This document shows positions 24,852-30,932 of a stretch of DNA of 34,777 nucleotides, one piece after another. Source of the DNA: Candidatus Rokuibacteriota bacterium. GTDB lineage: Bacteria > Methylomirabilota > Methylomirabilia > Rokubacteriales > CSP1-6. Within the stretch, counting starts at the first letter, position 1, and each line of letters opens with the position of its first letter. The stretch spans positions 1 to 34,777 of the forward strand of contig JACPCF010000023.1 in NCBI GenBank assembly GCA_016179965.1. The letters run 5' to 3'. Under the pieces are notes generated by a model that did no database searches, was not told where the DNA came from, and worked only from the letters and a program-made list of their open reading frames with translations. Both the position numbers and the translations under genes were made by a program.

Positions 24852-25601
24852 TCACCACAGCGCCTCGGGCAGGGGCAGCCCGTTGAACTCGGCGCCGGTC
24901 AGCGGTCGGTCGGGGGCGATTCCCATCCTATCGAGCAGCGCGTAGAGCTGGCGCAGGTGCTGGGCGGCGTGCCACGTCGTGCGCTCGAGAAGCCCCCACA
25001 CGGTCTGCGGGCCGTAGTAGGTGTCCACCACCCAGTCGAAGCCCTCGGCCGGGGCCTGGTGGTACCACTCCTTGAGCCGCGCCCGCACTCCCTCGCCATA
25101 GCGGGCAATGGCGTCCCCGTCCTTCAGGGACCGCGGCGTGGGCTCGGTGAGCCACTCCTCGGGAAACCGGTTCTGCTCGACGGCGAGAGGGAACGACACG
25201 CTCAACCGGAAGATGTGATAGGCGAGATCCCGTACCGTCCGGTCGCGCTCGGGGGGCTTGGTCTCGAGCTTCTCGGGCGGGACCTGGCGAATGGCGCGCT
25301 GGGCGGCGGCGAGGATCCGGTCGAGACGCTCCCCCAGCTCGATCGGCTGGAGCCTGACGGGCTCGGCGTACGCCGCGCCGACCAGCTCGGCCACGCCCTT
25401 GGGATTCCAGCCGTGGACCACGCGGTCCCCCACGGCCACGGCCGGCACACGCGGGACGCCGAGGCGCTCCAGTTCCTTGAGCGCCGCAGGCTCCGCGTCC
25501 ACGTTGACGGCCTCGAACTCCACCCCCAGCGACGAGAGCAACTCTCTCGTCTTGGCGCAGGAGGATCAGCCGGGCCGATAGTAGAGTTTAATCGCTTTCA
25601 T
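24852..25601 (-). CDS. Probable selenoprotein: glutaredoxin (UxxC)-DinB fusion
   Basis: The frame from ATG 25601 to 24852 is open for 249 codons apart from one UGA at codon 12 (25568-25566). The reading is MKAIKLYYRPG-U-SSC, so the UGA replaces exactly the first Cys of a glutaredoxin CxxC motif; the fold continues with TRELLSSLGVEFEAVNVD, the cis-Pro in VPRVPAVAVG (near 53) and HGWNP. Residues 90-249 form a DinB-like four-helix domain with His near 129 and a HxxxH (WHAAQH) near 211-215. A hairpin fitting bacterial SECIS rules follows the UGA. The protein would be a seleno-redoxin joined to a metal-binding thiol-transferase-like domain. The alternative, a nonsense mutation, would be odd given the intact remainder. 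A shorter start at 25541 (TTG) would lose the active site. Confidence 0.8.
25531..25551 (-). promoter_or_regulatory. Candidate bacterial SECIS hairpin
   Basis: On the minus strand, arm GACGAGAG (25551-25544), loop AGUUG, arm CUCUCGUC (25538-25531): eight perfect pairs, with an ACC/GGU helix below after a small internal loop. The loop starts 22 bases after the UGA and has G at its second position. The published bSECIS rules ask for a G in the first two loop bases, a 3-14 base loop, a 4-16 bp stem and about 16-37 bases from the UGA; all are met. Confidence 0.75.
25537..25586. repeat. Direct repeat copy 1 over the UGA/SECIS region
   Basis: Fifty bases matching 30005-30054 at 49 positions. It covers codons 6-21 of the selenoprotein gene, including the UGA, the CxxC codons, the first SECIS arm and its loop, and ends two bases into the second SECIS arm. 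The one difference (25578) is a silent TAT/TAC change. Flanks on both sides are unrelated to those of copy 2. Confidence 0.9.
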
Positions 25602-25798
25602 AGGACTTTCGACAGCATGTTAGCCTTCTTGGTTCTCTTTCGCGTCCTGTGGGAGCACCCATCGAATCGAACGTCACACCACAGGGGCAGGCAAACCGGA
25701 CCCGGTAGCCCGTGGGTGTGGACGGGTGGTCCACCAGGTAGGTCGCCGTGGGGGTGGTGGACCCGGGCGAACTGCTGAACGTCGGCGTAGGTGCTCAC
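25588..25798 (-). pseudogene. Small CPCG-motif protein, frameshifted
   Basis: From GTG 25798 the first frame reads MSTYADVQQFARVHHPHG. The sequence then makes sense in the next frame: YLVDHPSTPTGYRVRF, the metal-binding-like ACPCGVTFDSMGAP, and a stop at 25590-25588. The switch lies near a run of five C. The product would be a roughly 65-residue protein with a CPCG knuckle. It could be a mutation, an assembly error, or a real translational frameshift. Its end overlaps the start of the selenoprotein gene by 14 bases. Confidence 0.5.
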
Positions 25799-25813
25799 TC
25801 GATTGCTCCGGGG

Positions 25814-26149
25814 TCAGGTAAGCGGAACGTAGTCGTACTCCCCGATGCCCTGGAGAACGAGGTAGGTGGCGGAGGTCTTGCTAGCGTTCGTTACCAGGTG
25901 CGGACGCCGGGCGCGAACGGTGTAAGTCTCGCCCAGAGCGAGGACCACTTCTTCCTTCGGGTCGCGCAGGAAAATGCGTATCTGGCCCTCCAGCACGTAG
26001 AACGTGTCCTGAACATGGTTATGGTAGTGCCACGGCACTTTCTGGGTCGGACTGATCTGTAACTCGGCGATGCGAAAGCCTGGCCGTTCGGCATGGTAGG
26101 CACGCCGTTCGACTTCGTAGAGATGGCTGGAGTCCTTGACAGCTTCCAT
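25814..26149 (-). CDS. Small cupin-domain protein
   Basis: A 111-residue single-domain cupin. The first metal motif is in VPWHYHNHVQDTFYVLEGQ (two His and a Gln where many cupins have Glu), and the second in RARRPHLVTNAS with one His. This is the size of small cupins that bind metal and act as isomerases, dioxygenases or sensors; the reaction cannot be told. A GAGGGGG ribosome site precedes the ATG at 26149. It lies 15 bases before the frameshifted CPCG gene. Confidence 0.85.
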   Translation of the reverse strand: MEAVKDSSHLYEVERRAYHAERPGFRIAELQISPTQKVPWHYHNHVQDTFYVLEGQIRIFLRDPKEEVVLALGETYTVRARRPHLVTNASKTSATYLVLQGIGEYDYVPLT

Positions 26150-26215
26150 CGGCCTACCCCCTCTGGCACTCTATTGCCTTCCACCAACCTCCGGGCGGCG
26201 TGGGTGCCACTTCGC

Positions 26216-26275
26216 TCACTCAATCACCTGATCCGCCCGCACGAGCACGGACGGTGGGATTGTGAGGCCCAGGGT
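26216..26275 (-). pseudogene. Remnant 3' end of an ABC_sub_bind binding-protein gene
   Basis: The minus strand encodes LGLTIPPSVLVRADQVIE and a stop, the characteristic C-terminus of the ABC_sub_bind family, but nothing of the rest. The complete paralogue at 26489-27502 ends with a near-identical tail. Upstream bases instead belong to a small zinc-binding gene (26286-26429), which seems to have been placed into or against the old gene. Confidence 0.7.
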
Positions 26276-26285
26276 GGGCATCCCG

Positions 26286-26429
26286 TTAGCCCGGCTTGCC
26301 TTTCGTGAATACCTGGCCACATTGGGCGCACGCCTCAAGTCCTGAGTGCCCCACGGGCTCGATTTTGGGGTGGTCACAGGGCTTGTCTCCCCACGCCTCG
26401 CGCAGTTGTGCGGCCTTCCTGGCGTCCAT
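26286..26429 (-). CDS. 47-residue zinc-ribbon-like small protein
   Basis: A short frame with complete start and stop: MDARKAAQLREAWGDKPCDH, then a spacer, then EACAQCGQVFTKGKPG. Cys18, His20, Cys34 and Cys37 form a plausible Zn site, and the N-terminal half is helical and charged. Similar small proteins with a CDH...CxxCG layout are common beside such genes in soil bacteria (from general knowledge, not checked). No strong ribosome site is visible. Confidence 0.65.
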   Translation of the reverse strand: MDARKAAQLREAWGDKPCDHPKIEPVGHSGLEACAQCGQVFTKGKPG

Positions 26430-26488
26430 GGTTCCACGTCCCGCCTTGCTCAGTAGAACTCGTGGCCGTTTCCCTTCCTCGCCGAGAA

Positions 26489-27502
26489 CTACTCGATCAC
26501 CTGGTCCGCCCGGATGAGGATGGACGATGGGATCGTGAGCCCCAGGGTCTTGGCGGTCTTCATGTTAATGACCAGCTCGAACTTCGTGGGTTGCTCCACA
26601 GGAAGATCGGCGGGCTTGGCGCCTTTGAGAATTTTGTGCACGTACGTGGCAGCGCGCCGGGCCAAGTCAGCGAATTCCGCCGAGTAGGCCATGAGCCCCC
26701 CCACCTCCACGAAGTCCCTCGCAAAGTAGATCGCCGGGAGCCGCCTTCTCGCCGTGAGGTCGACAAGGCTCCGTCGCTCTCGGTGCAGCATGGGGTCCGG
26801 CGTGACGACGAGCGCTTGGGCCCCGTGCCGGGCCATCGCCGCGAAGGCACCGTCAAGGTCCTCCGGCCCCCGCACCTCCAGGGCTTGGAGCTGGACCCTC
26901 AGCGCGCGGGCGGCGGCCTCCGTCTCTCGCAAGTAGCCGGGGCCGGTGGGGGAGACCGGGCTCCAGAGCACGGCAATGCGGGTGACCCGGGGCACGACCT
27001 CCGTGAGCAGCTGCAGCCATTTCCCGCTGAGATCCTCGCCCTGGGTGGTCAAGCCCGTGATGTTCCCACCGGGCCGGGCCAGGCTGGCGACGAGCCCAGT
27101 CGCCACGGGATCACCCGTGATGGCGTTGACGATGGGAATGGTCGTGGTCGCCCGCTTGGCCGCCAGGGCCGCCGGCGTGGACACGGTCACAATGACATCC
27201 ACGGGGAGCCGGGCCAGCTCGGCCGCGAGGGCGGGCAGCCGGTCCATCCCCTCCGCCCACCGGTACTCGATGGCGATGGTCTGCCCCTCCACGTAGCCGA
27301 GCTCCCGCAGGCCCTGCAGGAAGGCATCGCGGTACGTGGGGGAGCCCATCCCCATCATTGAGCGGGGTGAGGGCGCAAAGGGCCCGCCGGCGGGGGCCAG
27401 GAAACCGATCAGCGGGACCTTGGCCGGCCGTTGCGCGTCGGCTAAGAGCGGCGCCGCGAGGATGCCGAGGGTGAGGATGAGCCCGACAGTTCTGAGCCTC
27501 AT
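26489..27502 (-). CDS. Orphan ABC-type substrate-binding protein (ABC_sub_bind family), second copy
   Basis: A 337-residue periplasmic protein of the same family as the 732-1718 product. The ATG at 27502, with AAGGAG five bases before, gives a signal peptide (MRLRTVGLILTLGILAAP, cleavage near ADA-QR). Family segments include VPLIGFLAPAGG, LRELGYVEGQTIAIEYRWAE and the tail LGLTIPSSILIRADQVIE. It has no permease or ATPase neighbours. It follows a 33-residue Cys-rich gene whose stop is 11 bases upstream, so the two are one transcript. Confidence 0.9.
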   Translation of the reverse strand: MRLRTVGLILTLGILAAPLLADAQRPAKVPLIGFLAPAGGPFAPSPRSMMGMGSPTYRDAFLQGLRELGYVEGQTIAIEYRWAEGMDRLPALAAELARLPVDVIVTVSTPAALAAKRATTTIPIVNAITGDPVATGLVASLARPGGNITGLTTQGEDLSGKWLQLLTEVVPRVTRIAVLWSPVSPTGPGYLRETEAAARALRVQLQALEVRGPEDLDGAFAAMARHGAQALVVTPDPMLHRERRSLVDLTARRRLPAIYFARDFVEVGGLMAYSAEFADLARRAATYVHKILKGAKPADLPVEQPTKFELVINMKTAKTLGLTIPSSILIRADQVIE

Positions 27503-27512
27503 ACGAACTCCT

Positions 27513-27614
27513 TCATCCTTTTTGCCTCTCAAACACCTCACACTCGCATCCATCGACGAGACACTTGCCGCACGGCGCATGGTCTTTCTCGGAGTGGCCG
27601 CAGGTGCACATCAT
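27513..27614 (-). CDS. 33-residue Cys-rich, metallothionein-like peptide
   Basis: A complete small frame behind an excellent GGAGGAGG ribosome site: MMCTCGHSEKDHAPCGKCL, then VDGCECEVFERQKG. It has six Cys as CxC, CxxC and CxC and two His in 33 residues, a clear metal-binding pattern. Two ATG codons are adjacent (27614 and 27611). It may bind Zn, Cu or a cluster. It is upstream of, and probably co-transcribed with, the orphan binding protein at 26489-27502. Confidence 0.75.
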   Translation of the reverse strand: MMCTCGHSEKDHAPCGKCLVDGCECEVFERQKG

Positions 27615-27723
27615 CCGATGCCTCCTCCGCTGCCAAGCTTCTGCCCGTCAGAGAGCGTCTTCCTGCTGGCACCGAGATCACCGTATACGGGGACCTCCGG
27701 CAAGCAGGCGGGAGGGATGCCTA

Positions 27724-27759
27724 AGCATAGCGCCACCGGGCAGGGCAAGGGAATGGCCT
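27724..27759 (-). repeat. Promoter-like repeat element A
   Basis: Minus strand: begins AGGCCATTCCC, has a TGCCCGG middle, and ends GGCGCTATGCT. A near copy (element B, 28320-28354) lies upstream of the zinc-ribbon gene. In both, the TATGCT end is about 110 bases before the start codon of a minus-strand gene (27614 here). This suggests a shared promoter or operator, with TATGCT as -10 and TTCCCT as a weak -35. Confidence 0.5.
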
Positions 27760-27804
27760 GAATCAAGTGGCTCGGACGACCGAAGAAGAGGGCCAGCTGT
27801 TGAG

Positions 27805-28209
27805 CTACTTTTTCCTGAAGAGGTTTCCAAAGGCCCGCCGCGCGTCTTCAGGCCGCACGGAGGCGGACGACGTAGTGGCCTGGACCGCCACGCGGAGCGA
27901 AAACAAGGTGCACTCGTTGCGAGCGCGCTTGTCGGGGAGGCGCTCCGGGATGGGCTGCGTGCACTCAAACCGGTGGCCGGGATCGAAGTGGGCGCACTGC
28001 TTGCAGGAATGCAGTTCCGCCTGGCAGTTGGGACACTGGACGAGCGATTCGGTTGACGCTGGCAGGAGCGTTCCGCAATCTGCGCAGGAGGAGACGCTCC
28101 GACTTCCGGGCATCTCGGCCGTGCGGGAGACTTGCGGCTCGTCCTGCTTTCCTTGCTTCTGAGTCGCGTAGTCCCGGTAGCCTGGCTGGCGATAGCGTCT
28201 GTCTTTCAC
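27805..28209 (-). CDS. Zinc-ribbon protein
   Basis: A 134-residue soluble protein. After a basic, polar first 40 residues come three metal knuckles: SSCADCGTLLP, VQCPNCQAELHSCKQCAHFD and a later Cys in FECTQPI, then NECTLFSLRVAV. This CxxCG-CPxC-CxQC layout with the HFDPGHRFEC segment occurs in small conserved proteins of soil bacteria with no assigned function. The start is a GTG at 28209 with a weak GGTGGAA site. Promoter-like element B lies 110 bases upstream. Confidence 0.8.
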   Translation of the reverse strand: MKDRRYRQPGYRDYATQKQGKQDEPQVSRTAEMPGSRSVSSCADCGTLLPASTESLVQCPNCQAELHSCKQCAHFDPGHRFECTQPIPERLPDKRARNECTLFSLRVAVQATTSSASVRPEDARRAFGNLFRKK

Positions 28210-28319
28210 GGTTCCACCCCGGGTTCAAACTGCAATCTAGCGACGGGCGGCACGGGAGCCGCCGACAAGAAGAACCCCGCGAGCCTTCGCTTGTCCCCTT
28301 CCTTGGGTGGGGTGCGTCT

Positions 28320-28354
28320 AGCATAGCGCCATCAAGCCGGGCAGGGAATGGCCT
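28320..28354 (-). repeat. Promoter-like repeat element B
   Basis: The partner of element A: same AGGCCATTCCC start, TGCCCGG middle and GGCGCTATGCT end, one base shorter overall. Its TATGCT lies about 111 bases before the GTG of the zinc-ribbon gene, matching the spacing of element A to its own gene. Confidence 0.5.
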
Positions 28355-28384
28355 CAGATGGGTGGATAGCTGCCGGGGGCGAGA

Positions 28385-28476
28385 GGTGACCGAGGTGACC
28401 GGGGGTTGGGCCTTCTTTCGAGTGAGTGGGGGGGAATCATGAAAAAGAAGGCCACCTGCGGGTCACCTGGGTCACC
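28385..28476. repeat. Long imperfect inverted repeat
   Basis: Arms 28385-28418 and 28444-28476. The outer part pairs GGTGACCGAGGTGACC with GGTCACCTGGGTCACC (one mismatch), the inner part pairs GGCCTTCTTT with AAAGAAGGCC exactly, with an unpaired stretch between and a 25-base loop. No U-run follows, so it is not a standard terminator. It could be a small mobile palindrome or a protein-binding site. Confidence 0.7.
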
Positions 28477-28529
28477 CCGAGTCAATACGCTTTGATGTAG
28501 CTTTCTTCACGATCACCCCTGGACACCAC

Positions 28530-28558
28530 TTGACAACCCCGGCAACCCGTCCTAACGT
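28530..28558 (+). promoter_or_regulatory. Promoter candidate for the GYD genes
   Basis: Perfect TTGACA (28530-28535), 17-base spacer, then TAACGT (28553-28558), three of six to consensus. Transcription would start near 28565 and give a leader of about 205 bases before the GYD start codon. Confidence 0.45.
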
Positions 28559-28573
28559 CGCGCCATCCCAGAG

Positions 28574-28706
28574 CGTCCGGCCCTCAGGGGAGGTAGGTAT
28601 GCCTCTGGATCGGGTTCTTGGACAACCCTTCGCCGCCCTCGTTGACCATGCGGATGGCCGACGGGGGCGTTCGCGTCTTCGGGGTCCGCCTTGAGCCGTC
28701 CCAGTC
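28574..28706 (+). other. Leader sequence 1, related to leader 2
   Basis: This stretch before the GYD gene resembles 29068-29197, before the next gene, at roughly two thirds of positions. It includes a shared GGATCGGGTTC block and an upstream frame of 31 codons (28599-28694) beginning MPLDRVLGQPFAAL. It may be a regulatory leader or a small peptide gene. Confidence 0.5.
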
Positions 28707-28769
28707 GTGTTCCCCTTACGATCGAGGCAGTGGCACTCTCCGACACTGGCGCAAAGCAGGAGGTCAACC

Positions 28770-29063
28770 ATGCCAACGTATATCGTTCTCGGGCGCTTCA
28801 CAGACCAAGGGATTCGCAACATCAAGGACTCGCCCAAGCGGGAGGAGGCCTTCCGTCAGAGCTGCGAAAAGGTGGGTGCCCGAGTAAAGGACACCTATCG
28901 CACGATCGGGCGCTATGACGTAGCCGCTATCGTGGACGCCCCAGACGACGTGACCATGAATGCGATTCTTTACTCCGTGGGCTCGCTCGGCAACGTTCGT
29001 ACCGAGACGCTCCGGGCGTTCACGCGGCAAGAGACCGACCAAGCGCTGGCCAAGATGGGGTAG
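28770..29063 (+). CDS. GYD-domain protein
   Basis: A 97-residue single GYD domain (PF08734): PTYIVLGRFTDQGIRNIKDS at the start, then the family signature TIGRYDVAAIVDAPDD, and MNAILYSVGSLGNVRTETLRAF. GYD proteins are small dimeric alpha/beta-barrel-like proteins of unknown function, often near redox or degradation genes. The ATG at 28770 has an AGGAGG six bases before it. It is one of only three plus-strand genes in the window. Confidence 0.9.
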   Translation: MPTYIVLGRFTDQGIRNIKDSPKREEAFRQSCEKVGARVKDTYRTIGRYDVAAIVDAPDDVTMNAILYSVGSLGNVRTETLRAFTRQETDQALAKMG

Positions 29064-29067
29064 CTCT

Positions 29068-29197
29068 CGTCCGGCCTCAGCGGGAAGCGTGTATGCCCCT
29101 GGATCGGGTTCCCGGACAGCCATTCGACGCCCTCGCTGGTCGCGCAAACCGGCGGCAGCCTTTGGGTGTGCGTGGTCCGCCCTCGGACGTGCCTCAG
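29068..29197 (+). other. Leader sequence 2, related to leader 1
   Basis: It begins 5 bases after the GYD stop and repeats the organisation of leader 1: TCCGGCCTCAG, then a 35-codon frame (29093-29200) starting MPLDRVPGQPFDAL, then GTCCGCC. Several differences between the copies are at third codon positions, but others change residues, so coding is not proven. Confidence 0.5.
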
Positions 29198-29250
29198 TAA
29201 CTGGGGGCCTGGCCCATAACGTCCCGGACCGTTCTTGTGGGAGGTGCCAT

Positions 29251-29565
29251 ATGTTAGTGCTGCTCAAGGCAACGTACCCTCCGAGTTCAGCAAAGAGTGC
29301 CATCGATATCTTCATGTCCCCTGAGACGCCCAAACGCTCTGCGGCCTCGAAGGAGATCGCGTCGTTCGCCTACGGGGATTCCGCTGGCTACCATGGGCTC
29401 TTCATCCTTGAGGTTGAGGACGCGAAGTTTCCTGAGTTCTTACAAGCTCAGGTCGCGCGCAACACCTACATGCAGTCACGAGTTCAGGGGCTGCAGGTGG
29501 AGGTTATTCCTGGCCATTCCGTGATGGACACGATAGGCCTCGTATCCAAACATCTTCCGAAGTGA
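29251..29565 (+). CDS. Small protein of unknown family, GYD neighbour
   Basis: A 104-residue soluble protein with a good GGGAGG ribosome site before ATG 29251. It reads MLVLLKATYPPSSAKSAIDI, with YHGLFILEVEDAKFPEF in the middle and GLQVEVIPGHSVMD near the end. The beta-alpha-beta rhythm and size suggest a ferredoxin-like (dimeric alpha/beta barrel) fold like that of GYD proteins, but I do not recognise the family. It shares its leader with the GYD gene and is followed by a strong terminator, so the two form one transcription unit. Confidence 0.75.
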   Translation: MLVLLKATYPPSSAKSAIDIFMSPETPKRSAASKEIASFAYGDSAGYHGLFILEVEDAKFPEFLQAQVARNTYMQSRVQGLQVEVIPGHSVMDTIGLVSKHLPK

Positions 29566-29590
29566 GGCTGCACGCTACCCCAGGACTGTC

Positions 29591-29632
29591 CCACGAGCGT
29601 CGGGGCCACCCTCGGCGCTCGTGGTGTTTTTT
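29591..29632 (+). terminator. Rho-independent terminator of the GYD unit
   Basis: Arms CCACGAGCG (29591-29599) and CGCTCGTGG (29616-29624) pair perfectly, with extra GGG/CCC pairing within the loop, followed by TG and six T. It lies 25 bases after the stop of the 29251-29565 gene. Confidence 0.85.
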
Positions 29633-29979
29633 GCGGCCTACGTGGGCGTGGGAACCGTGAAGACGAGGCTCACCAAGTCGCTATCCAACCCACTCCATCG
29701 CTTTTCCGTCCTGCCCTCTGATTTCCGGGGCTGGGACGGAAAACCTGAGCCACGCACACGCGCGACCATGCCGAGTTTGGCCCCCCTGGGTCCCTGTGGG
29801 GCGGGTGCCCTGGGCAGCCCAGAATCGCCTCCTGAGCGCCCTTGCGCCTCTAGGACAGGAGTTCTCCTCGCCGCGCTATCTCCCCCCCTTGTCCCTCCGC
29901 CGCTCGGTTGGCGGTTGCGCGGGGGTTGCGTCTCGTGCTACGTTTTGCCTCGATCTGCACGGACGCGCTCTACAACTTC
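29633..29979. other. Gene-free stretch
   Basis: 347 bases between the terminator and the truncated selenoprotein copy. The open frames here have no recognisable protein features. The only structure seen is the perfect hairpin at 29702-29743. Confidence 0.6.
29702..29743. repeat. Perfect 10-bp hairpin
   Basis: TTTTCCGTCC (29702-29711) pairs with GGACGGAAAA (29734-29743); inside, GCCC (29713-29716) pairs with GGGC (29728-29731). There is no U-run after it on either strand, so it is not an ordinary terminator. Confidence 0.5.
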
Positions 29980-30066
29980 TCAGCACTTAAGAACGAACCC
30001 CAGAAGCAACTCTCTCGTCTTGGCGCAGGAGGATCAGCCGGGCCGGTAGTAGAGCCGCGGCGTCAT
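29980..30066 (-). pseudogene. Truncated copy of the glutaredoxin selenoprotein start
   Basis: From ATG 30066 the frame reads MTPRLYYRPG, an in-frame UGA (30036-30034), then SSCAKTRELL, and leaves the homology after a few codons, ending at a stop at 29980. The start overlaps the hydrolase stop as ATGA, which looks like an original operon junction. The second arm of the SECIS hairpin is lost and the glutaredoxin and DinB bodies are missing, so no functional product is expected; termination at the UGA would give 10 residues. Confidence 0.75.
30005..30054. repeat. Direct repeat copy 2 over the UGA/SECIS region
   Basis: The partner of 25537-25586, 49 of 50 bases identical, same orientation, 4.4 kb away. 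It lies in the truncated selenoprotein copy. The match stops just inside the second SECIS arm. Confidence 0.9.
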
Positions 30067-30932
30067 CGCCGGAGGAACTCCTTGATGAGCCCGACGATCT
30101 GCTCGGGCTCGTCCTCCTGGAGGTAGTGGCCGGCCTGCTCCAGCGTGTGGAGCTGGGCGTGGGGATACAGCTTCTGCCAGAGGCCGATCATCGCCTTCGG
30201 AAAGGCCGGGTCCTTCATGGCCCAGATCAGGAGAACCGGCACCTTGAGGCTCGTGAGCTTCTGCGCGATCTCGCGCATCGCGGGCGCCGAGGGATGGTCG
30301 TCCCCGACCACGATGTCGCGGGGGAAGGCGAGGATGCCGACGCGCGAGTTCCCGTCGGGGAACGGCGCCCGGTAGGCGCGCATCAGCGCCGCGGTCACGC
30401 GCTCCTTCTTGTGAATCCCGGCGGGAAGGAACCCCTCGACAAAGAGGTTCAGCCCCTGGACCAGCGCCTCGCCGGTCCCGGGCTGGCGGAACTGCTCCAG
30501 GAGCGGGTGGATGCGCGTCCCCGCGGGGATCACCCAGGCCCAGGTGTTCATGATGATGAGCCGCTTGACCCGGTGGGGGTGGCGCACGGCGAAGCCGAGG
30601 CCGATGGGGCCGCCCCAATCCTGCATGGCGAGCGTGGCGTTCTGGACGTCCAGCTTGAGGAGCAGGGATTCGAGGTTCGCGATGTGGCGCGCGAGGCGGT
30701 AGCGTGAGGGGTCCAGCGGCTTGTCGGAGCGCCCGAAGCCCATGTGGTCGGGGACGATCACCCGGTTGGCCCGGGCCAGCGGCGGGATGAACTTCCGGTA
30801 GAGGTAGCCCCACGTGGGGTTGCCGTGGAGAAGGACGACCGGCTCGCCCCGGCCCTGGTCCACGTAGGCGAGCTTGACGCCCTCCACTGTGTGGAACTTC
30901 GACCGGAACGGGAAGCCCGCGACCGCCTTCAC
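30063..30932 (-). CDS. Haloalkane-dehalogenase-like alpha/beta hydrolase
   Basis: A 289-residue alpha/beta hydrolase. The oxyanion segment LLHGNPTWGYLYR supplies Asn38; the nucleophile elbow is AMQDWGGPIG, with Asp105 followed by Trp106; the catalytic His is in EQAGHYLQED. An Asp nucleophile with the Asn/Trp halide pair is the haloalkane dehalogenase arrangement, although related epoxide- and fluoroacetate-type hydrolases also use Asp. The acid is probably the Asp of AMKDPAF. The GTG start at 30932 shares a base with the stop of the enoyl-CoA hydratase remnant, and its stop overlaps the truncated selenoprotein start (ATGA). Confidence 0.85.
   Translation of the reverse strand: MKAVAGFPFRSKFHTVEGVKLAYVDQGRGEPVVLLHGNPTWGYLYRKFIPPLARANRVIVPDHMGFGRSDKPLDPSRYRLARHIANLESLLLKLDVQNATLAMQDWGGPIGLGFAVRHPHRVKRLIIMNTWAWVIPAGTRIHPLLEQFRQPGTGEALVQGLNLFVEGFLPAGIHKKERVTAALMRAYRAPFPDGNSRVGILAFPRDIVVGDDHPSAPAMREIAQKLTSLKVPVLLIWAMKDPAFPKAMIGLWQKLYPHAQLHTLEQAGHYLQEDEPEQIVGLIKEFLRR

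Larger units (their letters stand above)
28210..28769. other. Gene-free divergent region
   Basis: 560 bases between the zinc-ribbon gene (minus) and the GYD gene (plus). No credible conserved gene is seen. It holds promoter-like element B (28320-28354), a long imperfect palindrome (28385-28476), a plus-strand promoter candidate (28530-28558) and the first of two related leader sequences (28574-28706). Confidence 0.7.

Noticed and set aside
28441-28480. Palindrome arm as a rho-independent terminator
   Set aside because: No run of T follows on either strand and the nearest genes diverge from this region.
29621-30049. 142-codon plus-strand frame after the terminator
   Set aside because: No ribosome site or family features, and its tail is the antisense of the selenoprotein repeat, which explains why the same peptide tail recurs antisense near 25581.
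29980-30066. Second functional selenoprotein
   Set aside because: The UGA context is kept, but the SECIS 3' arm and all of the protein body are missing, so it is scored as a truncated copy.
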